From positions 439,001 to 503,000 of the forward strand of contig NC_064044.1 of assembly GCF_932526225.1 (NCBI RefSeq): a DNA stretch of 64,000 nt. The letters run 5' to 3'. The DNA is from Nematostella vectensis. Taxonomy: Eukaryota; Cnidaria; Anthozoa; Actiniaria; Edwardsiidae. Made by a program: the position numbers and the translations under genes. Position 1 is the stretch's first letter; each line of letters starts with the position of its first letter. This document shows positions 1 through 10,020 of the stretch, piece after piece. A model generated the notes under the pieces. It was given only the letters and a program-made list of their open reading frames with translations. It was not told the DNA's origin and searched no databases.

Positions 1-117
1 CAGTAACTGTTTTGCAGTCAAGTTGTTTTCTGTTAGTAGGTAAACTTTTTTTCTAAATAATAGTAATCATAGCTATGGTCACCACTTACACATATAGAAC
101 TTGTAATGAAAAGAAAG

Positions 118-135
118 AAAAAAATATATATATAT
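118..135. repeat. A-run plus (TA)n microsatellite (unit 1)
   Basis: An A-run followed by about six TA repeats. Both lengths change from unit to unit and account for much of the size variation. Confidence 0.85.
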
Positions 136-271
136 GCAGTCAAAGAACAGAATTGCATGATAATCTTGAATATATTGAATAAAGGACTGCAAAAAAACAT
201 CTTTTGTACTAGTTGCTTGAATTGACCCTTGGCTATTTTTAGCTGAATTCCCCTCCCCCTCTAAAAAAGAA

Positions 272-286
272 AATAATAATAATAAT
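272..286. repeat. (AAT)5 microsatellite (unit 1)
   Basis: Five AAT repeats here; six in units 2, 7 and 26. Confidence 0.85.
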
Positions 287-357
287 AGAACAAAACTAAA
301 AAGAAAACAAACACAACAGAGACCCCCACCAACAATTTTGATTTTTTTTTTACTTTC

Positions 358-655
358 CTTTAAAGGGGGAGTGTCATGTTTAAGAGATTTGCAATAGCTC
401 TAGAGCCCTGACACAATGAACTTCAGTTAAATTCTAATACTGACTTATGAGCTTTTGGTACATGTGGGAGACTTTAAACAAAACAAAAAAAATGACCACA
501 AACTGTCCATTAACATAGTTTTCAATATAATATTGCACATTATTTAATAAGGTATTGACAGCTTTTAAAAAGTTCAACTGTTTGTTGACACTTAAAAGCC
601 TACAATAATCACTGACTCCAGACATGCGCAGTACTATGCTTCTGCCCCTTTAAAG
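358..655. repeat. 11-bp inverted repeat spanning ~300 bp (unit 1)
   Basis: CTTTAAAGGGG (358-368) is matched in inverted orientation by CCCCTTTAAAG (645-655). Outside these, TTTTACTTT is also mirrored with a 4-bp offset. This could be the ends of an old non-autonomous DNA transposon, but I see no clear target-site duplication. The interval ends at the border of the CpG-dense core. Confidence 0.25.
371..414. repeat. Nested palindromes GTGTCA/TGACAC with GCTCTAGAGC (unit 1)
   Basis: GTGTCA (371-376) and TGACAC (409-414) are inverted partners, and the perfect palindrome GCTCTAGAGC (397-406) lies between them. Units 15, 17, 24 and 26-30 alter the flank just 5' of the palindrome (attgctctag or attactctag). 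Function unknown. Confidence 0.3.
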
Positions 656-830
656 TAAAATACACTTTACTTAGTCAGCGTAGACAATATTGCGGATTTT
701 GTCAATATTCTAATATGAAGATGTCAATATTCTCCCCCCTTACGTCTTTATTTCTATTTATTTTATGATTTTCACATGATACCAAAACAGCGTCTTTTTT
801 CTTCGCTAATTTGATGTCATGTACACAATA

Positions 831-900
831 AAAGAGATGCGCCCGTGCGCATGGCGAGTCCCCAAGGGACCCAAGACGCCCAAATAGACCTCTATTTTTT
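831..900 (+). other. Three consecutive hairpins ending in T6 (unit 1)
   Basis: Perfect stems ATGCGC/GCGCAT (837-852), GTCCC/GGGAC (858-870) and AATAG/CTATT (883-896) follow one another and end in a T6 run (895-900). An AATAAAAG TATA-like motif (827-834) sits just upstream. In units 10-12 and 19-21 the first stem has a G-to-A/C-to-T type change (gtgtgcat) that leaves a G-T wobble. This could be a short transcript, a boundary element, or simply the upstream region of the larger candidate RNA. Confidence 0.3.
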
Positions 901-928
901 GTCATCCACAATCTCGGCGAGCTGTGCG

Positions 929-939
929 TGGCGTAACCG
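929..939 (+). promoter_or_regulatory. A-box-like Pol III element (unit 1)
   Basis: TGGCGTAACCG matches TRGCNNAGYGG except at positions 8 and 10. The same 11 bases recur in most units; units 25, 27 and 29 carry one substitution each. Confidence 0.4.
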
Positions 940-1143
940 TATTACAGGCCTGGGATCCTGGTTATTGTCCTCCCCATTAATGCGCGGGTTGGGATAACCT
1001 TGCAAGAGTGTTGTACAGCATATTCGCTCGGAAATATCGGTGCTTGGGGCCTTCGGGTTCTTTACAGCCTTCCGTAAAAGCCTTGTGCTGCCATACCGAT
1101 TGGGTAATCCGTATGTATGGTTTCCGTTTTGTTCTTCAGACCG

Positions 1144-1154
1144 GGTTCGATCCC
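1144..1154 (+). promoter_or_regulatory. Perfect B box (unit 1)
   Basis: GGTTCGATCCC fits GGTTCGANNCC at every position. It overlaps the 3' arm of the closing stem, so the same bases would serve TFIIIC binding in DNA and folding in RNA. Units 17, 24 and 25 have A for the first G. Confidence 0.6.
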
Positions 1155-1166
1155 AGGCCAATGGGC

Positions 1167-1174
1167 TTTTTTTT
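1167..1174 (+). terminator. T-run, Pol III-type terminator (unit 1)
   Basis: A run of 8 T on the plus strand begins 13 bases after the B box. Its length varies from 6 to 11 between units but never falls below the four T that Pol III needs. A second T-run (1181-1189) could act as backup. Confidence 0.5.
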
Positions 1175-1236
1175 AGTTCGTTTTTTTTTCTTTGTGCTGG
1201 ACCCCCTTAATCCTGATAGGTTTTGCGCAAAAATAA

Positions 1237-1823
1237 TAAAAAAAAGTGAGTTTGCAAAATAAGCTTGCTAGATTTATTGATTATATGTATTCAATTTGTT
1301 CCTAGGAAGTTAACAAAAAACACAAAGCAAAGAGTTTGAGAAAGTAAACAAGTATGTGAACTTTAATGTTCTATTTGAAGGGGTGCACTTTGTACAGGGA
1401 AGCATACATAGAATGCTTAACTGGTGGAGAGGGAAGAGGTAAAAGTTTATTGAGCATAATTTCCACAATAGCAGGGGGAAGAGAGGGGCACTCTCTTCAT
1501 ACAATATTGCAGTTGTTACCTATTATTAAATAAGTTTGTAACATGTCTTTGTTTATTAAGCAAGGTCTATTTCTGAGACAAGCAAACTCAAGTAAGGCTG
1601 TTGAAATAACAGGTGAGTGTTAAAAGAAAAACAATTATCTGATTAGAAAACTACTGTAGATTCCTTTGCACCAAAATAAGAACAAACTTCATTTTGTTTG
1701 TTATTTATGAGGAACGAGATGAGCTCTACAAAGCCATAAAGAAATATGTATTGCTCATCTAAATTATACAAGTAAATAATAATATTAAAAAAAAACTACT
1801 GTAAGTAATTAGAGTGGTTTACA
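1237..1823. other. AT-rich spacer, nothing recognised (unit 1)
   Basis: There is only one CpG, no ORF of note, no promoter box and no stable hairpin that I can support. The deletion found in units 7, 14, 16 and 23 begins within it, at 1491 in this copy. The equivalent spacer recurs in every unit. Confidence 0.7.
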
Positions 1824-1940
1824 TTAACCCGTGAAACAAAGTGTGATAGTTAAACGGTAATAGTTAGTAAAACACAAAAAAGTACAATAGAATCAGATCA
1901 CCACAAAGTGTAATACGTTAAAGCGTAGTTCATGGGTTAA
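1824..1940. mobile_element. TTAA-flanked MITE-like element, piggyBac type (unit 1 copy)
   Basis: The element is TTAA-CCCGTGAA ... TTCACGGG-TTAA, about 109 bp between the TTAA copies. A TTAA target duplication and ends beginning CCC are the hallmark of piggyBac-superfamily elements. In units 6 and later that keep the region, the outer matching sequence extends to 16 bp (TTCATTAACCCGTGAA). Units 1, 3, 4, 5 and 33 have CATGGG at the right end and unit 2 is altered at both ends. An internal palindrome TACGCT-AA-AGCGTA (3923-3936 in unit 2) lies near the right end. There is no transposase. Being at the same place in 29 units, it was present in the ancestral unit before amplification; four units lost it by deletion. 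Confidence 0.4.
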
Positions 1941-2003
1941 TGAAGGTTTTGACATTTCAACCTTACATCCACATGAAAGTAATGCCTAATATCGAGTGCC
2001 CTA

Positions 2004-4012
2004 CAGTAAGTGTTTTGCAGTCAAGTTGTTTTCTGTTAGTAGGTAAAAAAATATTCTAAATAATAGTAATCATAGCTATGGTCACCACTTACACATATAG
2101 AACTTGTAATGAAAAGAAAGAAAAAATATATATATATATGCAGTCAAAGAACAGAATTGCATGATAATCTTGAATATATTGAATAAAGGACTGCAAAAAA
2201 ACATCTTTTGTACTAGTTGCTTGAATTGACCCTTGGCTATTTTTAGCTGAATTCCCCTCCCCCTCTAAAAAAGAAAATAATAATAATAATAATAGAACAA
2301 AACTAAAAAGAAAACAAACACAACAGAGACCCCCACCAACAATTTTGATTTTTTTTTTACTTTCCTTTAAAGGGGGAGTGTCATGTTTAAGAGATTTGCA
2401 ATAGCTCTAGAGCCCTGACACAATGAACTTCAGTTAAATTCTAATACTGACTTATGAGCTTTTGGTACATGTGGGAGACTTTAAACAAAACAAAAAAAAT
2501 GACCACAAACTGTCCATTAACATAGTTTTCAATATAATATTGCACATTATTTAATAAGGTATTGACAGCTTTTAAAAAGTTCAACTGTTTGTTGACACTT
2601 AAAAGCCTACAATAATCACTGACTCCAGACATGCGCAGTACTATGCTTCTGCCCCTTTAAAGTAAAATACACTTTACTTAGTCAGCGTAGACAATATTGC
2701 GGATTTTGTCAATATTCTAATATGAAGATGTCAATATTCTCCCCCCTTACGTCTTTATTTCTATTTATTTTATGATTTTCACATGATACCAAAACAGCGT
2801 CTTTTTTCTTCGATAATTTGATGTCATGTACACAATAAAAGAGATGCGCCCGTGCGCATGGCGAGTCCCCAAGGGACCCAAGACGCCCAAATAGACCTCT
2901 ATTTTTTGTCATCCACAATCTCGGCGAGCTGTGCGTGGCGTAACCGTATTACAGGCCTGGGATCCTGGTTATTGTCCTCCCCATTAATGCGCGGGTTGGG
3001 ATAACCTTGCAAGAGTGTTGTACAGCATATTCGCTCGGAAATATCGGTGCTTGGGGCCTTCGGGTTCTTTACAGCCTTCCGTAAAAGCCTTGTGCTGCCA
3101 TACCGATTGGGTAATCCGTATGTATGGTTTCCGTTTTGTTCTTCAGACCGGGTTCGATCCCAGGCCAATGGGCTTTTTTTTTAGTTCGTTTTTTTTTTCT
3201 TTGTGCTGGACCCCCTTAATCCTGATAGGTTTTGCGCAAAAATAATAAAAAAAAGTGAGTTTGCAAAATAAGCTTGCTAGATTTATTGATTATATGTATT
3301 CAATTTGTTCCTAGGAAGTTAACAAAAAACACAAAGCAAAGAGTTTGAGGAAGTAAACAAGTATGTGAACTTTAATGTTCTATTTGAAGGGGTGCACTTT
3401 GTACAGGGAAGCATACATAGAATGCTTAACTGGTGGAGAGGGAAGAGGTAAAAATTTATTGAGCATAATTTCAACAATAGCAGGGGGAAGAGAGGGGCAC
3501 TCTCTTCATACAATATTGCAGTTGTTACCTATTATTAAATAAGTTTGTAACATGTCTTTGTTTATTAAGCAAGGTCTATTTCTGAGACAAGCAAACTCAA
3601 GTAAGGCTGTTGAAATAACAGGTGAGTGTTAAAAGAAAAACAATTATCTGATTAGAAAACTACTGTAGATTCCTTTGCACCAAAATAAGAACAAACTTCA
3701 TTTTGTTTGTTATTTATGAGGAACGAGATGAGCTCTACAAAGCCATAAATAAATATGTATTGCTCATCTAAATTATACAAGTAAATAATAATATTAAAAA
3801 AGAACTACTGTACCTAATTAGAGTGGTTTTCATTAACCCTTGAAACAAAGTGTGATAGTTAAACGGTAATAGTTAGTAAAACACAAAAAAGTACAATAGA
3901 ATCAGATCACCACAAAGTGTAATACGCTAAAGCGTAGTTCATGGGTTAATGAAGGTTTTGACATTTCAACCTTACATCCACATGAAAGTAATGCCTAATA
4001 TCGAGTGCCCTA
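2004..4012 (+). repeat. Repeat unit 2 (full)
   Basis: The TTAA-flanked element is at 3833-3949; both inverted ends are altered (ccctTGAA left, ttcaTggg right). A private change converts ttcgcta to ttcgata near 2814. Confidence 0.97.
2908..3182 (+). ncRNA. Candidate structured ncRNA, unit 2
   Basis: The A-box-like motif is at 2936-2946 and the B box at 3151-3161, followed by a T9 run. The closing stem is intact. Confidence 0.4.
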
Positions 4013-6010
4013 CAGTAAGTGTTTTGCAGTCAAGTTGTGTAGGTAAAAAAATATTCTAAATAATAGTAATCATAGCTATGGTCACCACTTACACATATAG
4101 AACTTGTAATGAAGAGAAAGAAAAAAAATATATATATATGCAGTCAAAGAACAGAATTGCATGATAATCTTGAATATATTGAATAAAGGACTGCAAAAAA
4201 ACATCTTTTGTACTAGTTGCTTGAATTGACCCTTGGCTATTTTTAGCTGAATTCCCCTCCCCCTCTAAAAAAGAAAATAATAATAATAATAGAACAAAAC
4301 TAAAAAGAAAACAAACACAACAGAGACCCCCACCAACAATTTTGATTTTTTTTTACTTTCCTTTAAAGGGGGAGTGTCATGTTTAAGAGATTTGCAATAG
4401 CTCTAGAGCCCTGACACAATGAACTTCAGTTAAATTCTAATACTGACTTATGAGCTTTTGGTACATGTGGGAGACTTTAAACAAAACAAAAAAAATGACC
4501 ACAAACTGTCCATTAACATAGTTTTCAATATAATATTGCACATTATTTAATAAGGTATTGACAGCTTTTAAAAAGTTCAACTGTTTGTTGACACTTAAAA
4601 GCCTACAATAATCACTGACTCCAGACATGCGCAGTACTATGCTTCTGCCCCTTTAAAGTAAAATACACTTTACTTAATCAGCGTAGACAATATTGCGGAT
4701 TTAGTCAATATTCTAATATGAAGATGTCAATATTCTCCCCCCTTACGTCTTTATTTCTATTTATTTTATGATTTTCACATGATACCAAAACAGCGTCTTT
4801 TTTCTTCGCTAATTTGATGTCATGTACACAATAAAAGAGATGCGCCCGTGCGCATGGCGAGTCCCCAAGGGACCCAAGACGCCCAAATAGACCTCTATTT
4901 TTTGTCATCCACAATCTCGGCGAGCTGTGCGTGGCGTAACCGTATTACAGGCCTGGGATCCTGGTTATTGTCCTCCCCATTAATGCGCGGGTTGGGATAA
5001 CCTTGCAAGAGTGTTGTACAGCATATTCGCTCGGAAATATCGGTGCTTGGGGCCTTCGGGTTCTTTACAGCCTTCCGTAAAAGCCTTGTGCTGCCATACC
5101 GATTGGGTAATCCGTATGTATGGTTTCCGTTTTGTTCTTCAGACCGGGTTCGATCCCAGGCCAATGGGCTTTTTTTTTAGTTCGTTTTTTTTTTCTTTGT
5201 GCTGGACCCCCTTAATCCTGATAGGTTTTGCGCAAAAATAATAAAAAAAAAAGTGAGTTTGCAAAATAAGCTTGCTAGATTTATTGATTATATGTATTCA
5301 ATTTGTTCCTAGGAAGATAACAAAAAACACAAAGCAAAGAGTTTGAGGAAGTAAACAAATATGTGAACTTTAATGTTCTATTTGAAGGGGTGCATTTTGT
5401 ACAGGAAAGCATACATAGAATGCTTAACTGGTGGAGAGGGAAGAGGTAAAAGTTTATTGAGCATAATTTCAACAATAGCAGGGGGAAGAGAGGGGCACTC
5501 TCTTCATACAATATTGCAGTTGTTACCTATTATTAAATAAGTTTGTAACATGTCTTTGTTTATTAAGCAAGGTCTATTTCTGAGACAAGCAAACTCAAGT
5601 AAGGCTGTTGAAATAACAGGTGAGTGTTAAAAGAAAAACAATTATCTGATTAGAAAACTACTGTAGATTCCTTTGCACCAAAATAAGAGCAAACTCCATT
5701 TTGTTTGTTATTTATGAGGAACGAGATGAGCTCTACAAAGCCATAAAGAAATATGTATTGCTCATCTAAATTATACAAGTAAATAATAATATTAAAAAAG
5801 AACTACTGTAAGTAATTAGAGTGGTTTTCATTAACCCGTGAAACAAAGTGTGATAGTTAAACGGTAATAGTTAGTAAAACACAAAAAAGTACAATAGAAT
5901 CAGATCACCACAAAGTGTAATACGCTAAAGCGTAGTTCATGGGTTAATGAAGGTTTTGACATTTCAACCTTACATCCACATGAAAGTAATGCCTAATATC
6001 GAGTGCCCTA
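4013..6010 (+). repeat. Repeat unit 3 (full, small deletion)
   Basis: A 9-bp loss near 4037 (agttgtgtaggt) makes this the shortest full-type unit. The TTAA-flanked element is at 5831-5947 with one right-end mismatch. Confidence 0.97.
4904..5177 (+). ncRNA. Candidate structured ncRNA, unit 3
   Basis: A-box-like motif at 4932-4942, B box at 5147-5157; closing stem intact. Confidence 0.4.
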
Positions 6011-8014
6011 CAGTAAGTGTTTTGCAGTCAAGTTGTTTTCTGTTAGTAGGTAAAAAAATATTCTAAATAATAGTAATCATAGCTATGATCACCACTTACA
6101 CATATAGAACTTGTAATGAAGAGAAAGAAAAAAAAAATATATATATGCAGTCAAAGAACAGAATTGCATGATAATCTTGAATATATTGAATAAAGGACTG
6201 CAAAAAAACATCTTTTGTACTAGTTGCTTGAATTGACCCTTGGCTATTTTTAGCTGAATTCCCCTCCCCCTCTAAAAAAGAAAATAATAATAATAATAGA
6301 ACAAAACTAAAAAGAAAACAAACACAACAGAGACCCCCACCAACAATTTTGATTTTTTTTTTACTTTCCTTTAAAGGGGGAGTGTCATGTTTAAGAGATT
6401 TACAATAGCTCTAGAGCCCTGACACAATGAACTTCAGTTAAATTCTAATACTGACTTATGAGCTTTTGGTACATGTGGGAGACTTTAAACAAAACAAAAA
6501 AAATGACCACAAACTGTCCATTAACATAGTTTTCAATATAATATTGCACATTATTTAATAAGGTATTGACAGCTTTTAAAAAGTTCAACTGTTTGTTGAC
6601 ACTTAAAAGCCTACAATAATCACTGACTCCAGACATGCGCAGTACTATGCTTTTGCCCCTTTAAAGTAAAATACACTTTACTTAGTCAGCGTAGACAATA
6701 TTGCGGATTTTGTCAATATTCTAATATGAAGATGTCAATATTCTCCCCCCTTACGTCTTTATTTCTATTTATTTTATGATTTTCACATGATACCAAAACA
6801 GCGTCTGTTTTCTTCGCTAATTTGATGTCATGTACACAATAAAAGAGATGCGCCCGTGCGCATGGCGAGTCCCCAAGGGACCCAAGACGCCCAAATAGAC
6901 CTCTATTTTTTGTCATCCACAATCTCGGCGAGCTGTGCGTGGCGTAACCGTATTACAGGCCTGGGATCCTGGTTATTGTCCTCCCCATTAATGCGCGGGT
7001 TGGGATAACCTTGCAAGAGTGTTGTACAGCATATTCGCTCGGAAATATCGGTGCTTGGGGCCTTCGGGTTCTTTACAGCCTTCCGTAAAAGCCTTGTGCT
7101 GCCATACCGATTGGGTAATCCGTATGTATGGTTTCCGTTTTGTTCTTCAGACCGGGTTCGATCCCAGGCCAATGGGCTTTTTTTTTAGTTCGTTTTTTTT
7201 CTTTGTGCTGGACACCCTTAATCCTGATAGGTTTTGCGCAAAAATAATAAAAAAAAGTGAGTTTGCAAAATAAGCTTGCTAGATTTATTGATTATATGTA
7301 TTCAATTTGTTCCTAGGAAGTTAACAAAAAACACAAAGCAAAAAGTTTGAGGAAGTAAACAAGTATGTGAACTTTAATGTTCTATTTGAAGGGGTGCATT
7401 TTGTACAGGGAAGCATACATAGAATGCTTAACTGGTAAAGAGGGAAGAGGTAAAAGTTTATTGAGCATAATTTCAACAATAGCAGGGGGAAGAGAGGGGC
7501 ACTCTCTTCATACAATATTGCAGTTGTTACCTATTATTAAATAAGTTTGTAACATGTCTTTGTTTATTAAGCAAGGTCTATTTCTGAGACAAGCAAACTC
7601 AAGTAAGGCTGTTGAAATAACAGGTGAGTGTTAAAAGAAAAACAAGTATCTGATTAGAAAACTACTGTAGATTCCTTTGCACCAAAATAAGAACAAACTT
7701 CATTTTGTTTGTTATTTATGAGGAACGAGATGAGCTCTACAAAGCCATAAAGAAATATGTATTGCTCATCTAAATTATACAAGTAAACAATAATATTAAA
7801 AAAGAACTACTGTAAGTAATTAGAGTGGTTTTCATTAACCCGTGAAACAAAGTGTGATAGTTAAACGGTAATAGTTAGTAAAACACAAAAAAGTACAATA
7901 GAATCAGATCACCACAAAGTGTAATACGCTAAAGCGTAGTTCATGGGTTAATGAAGGTTTTGACATTTCAACCTTACATCCACATGAAAGTAATGCCTAA
8001 TATCGAGTGCCCTA
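6011..8014 (+). repeat. Repeat unit 4 (full)
   Basis: The TTAA-flanked element is at 7835-7951 with one right-end mismatch. Private changes include agcgtctgttttc near 6800 and tggacaccc near 7210. Confidence 0.97.
6912..7185 (+). ncRNA. Candidate structured ncRNA, unit 4
   Basis: A-box-like motif at 6940-6950, B box at 7155-7165; closing stem intact. Confidence 0.4.
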
Positions 8015-10020
8015 CAGTAAGTGTTTTGCAGTCAAGTTGTTTTCTGTTAGTAGGTAAAAAATATTCTAAATAATAGTAATCATAGCTATGGTCACCACTT
8101 ACACATATAGAACTTGTAATGAAAAGAAAGAAAAAATATATATATATATGCAGTCAAACAACAGAATTGCATGATAACCTTGAATATATTGAATAAAGGA
8201 CTGCAAAAAAACATCTTTTGTACTAGTTGCTTGAATTGACCCCTGGCTATTTTTAGCTGAATTCCCCTCCCCCTCTTAAAAAGAAAATAATAATAATAAT
8301 AGAACAAAACTAAAAAGAAAACAAACATAACAGAGACCCCCACCAACAATTTTGATTTTTTTTTACTTTCCTTTAAAAGGGGAGTGTCATGGTTAAGAGA
8401 TTTGCAATAGCTCTAGAGCCCTGACACAATGAACTTCAGTGAAATTCTAATACTGACTTATGAGCTTTTGGTACATGTGGGAGACTTTAAACAAAACAAA
8501 AAAAAAATGACCACAAACTGTCAATTAACATAGTTTTCAATATAATATTGCACATTATTTAATAAGGTATTGACAGCTTTTAAAAAGTTCAACTGTTTGT
8601 TGACACTTAAAAGCCTACAATAATCACTGACTCCAGACATGCGCAGTACTATGCTTCTGCCCCTTTAAAGTAAAATACACTTTACTTAGTCAGCGTAGAC
8701 AATATTGCGGATTTTGTCAATATTCTAATATGAAGATGTCAATATTCTCCCCCCTTACGTCTTTATTTCTATTTATTTTATGATTTTCACATGATACCAA
8801 AACAGCGTCTTTTTTCTTCGCTAATTTGATGTCATGTACACAATAAAAGAGATGCGCCCGTGCGCATGGCGAGTCCCCAAGGGACCCAAGACGCCCAAAT
8901 AGACCTCTATTTTTTGTCATCCACAATCTCGGCGAGCTGTGCTTGGCGTAACCGTATTACAGGCCTGGGATCCTGGTTATTGTCCTCCCCATTAATGCGC
9001 GGGTTGGGATAACCTTGCAAGAGTGTTGTACAGCATATTCGCTCGGAAATATCGGTGCTTGGGGCCTTCGGGTTCTTTACAGCCTTCCGTAAAAGCCTTG
9101 TGCTGCCATACCGATTGGGTAATCCGTATGTATGGTTTCCGTTTTGTTCTTCCGACCGGGTTCGATCCCAGGCCAATGGGCTTTTTTTTTAGTTCGTTTT
9201 TTTTTTCTTTGTGCTGGACCCCCTTAATCCTGATAGGTTTTGCGCAAAAATAATAAAAAAAAGTGAGTTTGCAAAATAAGCTTGCTAGATTTATTGATTA
9301 TATGTATTCAATTTGTTCCTAAGAAGTTAACAAAAAACACAAAGCAAAGAGTTTGAGGAAGTAAACAAATATGTGAACTTTAATGTTCTGTTTGAAGGGG
9401 TGCATTTTGTACATGGAAGCATACATAGAATGCTTAACTGGTGGAGAGGGAAGAGGTAAAAGTTTATTGAGCATAATTTCAACAATAGCAGGGTGAAGAG
9501 AGGGGCACTCTCTTCATACAATATTGCAGTTGTTACCTATTATTAAATAAGTTTGTAACATGTCTTTGTTTATTAAGCAAGGTCTATTTCTGAGACAAGC
9601 AAACTCAAGTAAGGCTGTTGAAATAACAGGTGAGTGTTAAAAGAAAAACAATTATCTGATTAGAAAATTACTTTTGATTCCTTTGCACCAAAATAAGAAC
9701 AAACTTCATTTTGTTTGTTATTTATGAGGAACGAGATGAGCTCTACAAAGCCATAAAGAAATATGTATTGCTCATCTAAATTATACAAGTAAATAATAAT
9801 ATTAAAAAAGAAATACTGTAAGTAATTAGAGTGGTTTTCATTAACCCGTGAAACAAAGTGTGATAGTTAAACGGTAATAGTTAGTAAAACACAAAAAAGT
9901 ACAATAGAATCAGATCACCACAAAGTGTAATACGCTAAAGCGTAGTTCATGGGTTAATGAAGGTTTTGACATTTCAACCTTACATCCACATGAAAGTAAT
10001 GCCTAATATCGAGTGCCCTA
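8015..10020 (+). repeat. Repeat unit 5 (full)
   Basis: The TTAA-flanked element is at 9841-9957 with one right-end mismatch. From here on most units read caaacaacag instead of caaagaacag beside the (TA)n tract. Confidence 0.97.
8916..9189 (+). ncRNA. Candidate structured ncRNA, unit 5
   Basis: A-box-like motif at 8944-8954 with a changed flank (gcttggcg), B box at 9159-9169. A private cttccgaccg change lies just before the B box. Confidence 0.4.

Larger units (their letters stand above)
901..1174 (+). ncRNA. Candidate Pol III-type structured ncRNA, unit 1 (reference)
   Basis: This is an unassigned RNA gene candidate. The 11-base A-box-like motif TGGCGTAACCG (929-939) matches 9 of 11 positions of the type 2 Pol III consensus. 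GGTTCGATCCC (1144-1154) is a perfect B box, and a T8 run starts 13 bases later. A-to-B spacing of about 204 bases is long but within the range known for Pol III genes. The segment closes on itself by an 11-bp stem, 947-957 with 1149-1159. Inside are hairpins 960-965/994-999, 1020-1024/1033-1037, 1061-1065/1074-1078 and 1092-1101/1106-1115 (10 bp with one mismatch, GGGT loop). The start is approximate, set upstream of the A box and just after a T6 run. I compared it by eye with tRNA, 5S, 7SL, 7SK, RNase P/MRP, U1-U6 and U3 and found no match. It could instead be an old tRNA-related SINE fixed in the repeat. Confidence 0.45.
627..1236. other. CpG-dense core of the unit (reference copy)
   Basis: By direct count, bases 1-626 contain no CpG, bases 627-1236 contain about 30, and the rest of the unit about 6. 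In a methylated genome, CpG loss outside and retention inside normally means the core is kept unmethylated in the germline, as at an active promoter or small-RNA gene. The core also holds the promoter-like boxes and all the stable hairpins of the candidate RNA. The same distribution recurs in every unit at the equivalent place. Confidence 0.8.
1..2003 (+). repeat. Repeat unit 1 (full, reference)
   Basis: This unit is the coordinate reference for sub-features. Its TTAA-flanked element is at 1824-1940 with one mismatch in the right inverted end. Private variants include cagtaactg at its first bases and a T-run at about 45-53 where other units have an A-run. Confidence 0.97.

Noticed and set aside
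827-832. AATAAA as a poly(A) signal
   Set aside because: No coding region lies upstream, and such hexamers are expected by chance in AT-rich DNA; it fits equally well as a TATA-like motif.
894-901. AUUUUUUG as an Sm site of a spliced-leader or snRNA
   Set aside because: The flanking purines of the consensus are missing, there is no convincing splice donor upstream, and units 6 and 7 interrupt the U-run.
947-1159. The 11-bp inverted ends of the RNA segment as transposon terminal repeats
   Set aside because: No target-site duplication flanks them (ttaca left, aatgg right), and the 3' arm overlaps a perfect B box followed by a terminator, which fits an RNA gene better.
892-1161. 89-codon minus-strand frame (and longer 122-codon versions) as a protein gene
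   Set aside because: It is antisense to the structured RNA candidate, is frame-shifted in units 8, 9, 18 and 25, and has no recognisable domain. Its start and length depend on a variable T-run.
1080-1174. A true tRNA gene around the B box
   Set aside because: The T-arm-like stem has a G-A mismatch, there is no A box at tRNA distance, and no 7-bp acceptor or anticodon arm can be drawn.
1021-1174. 5S rRNA, 7SL, 7SK, RNase P/MRP, U1-U6 or U3 gene
   Set aside because: Compared from memory on both strands; apart from a few chance words such as ctcgga and cggtgctt no diagnostic block is present.
1310-1504. 64-70-codon minus-strand frame in the spacer
   Set aside because: Low-complexity AT-rich sequence without CpG, variable end points between units, no similarity to a known family that I recognise.
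8092-8349. 85-codon minus-strand frame rich in F and Y as a membrane peptide
   Set aside because: Its hydrophobic look comes from translating (AAT)n, (TA)n and A-runs; it opens and closes as microsatellite length changes.
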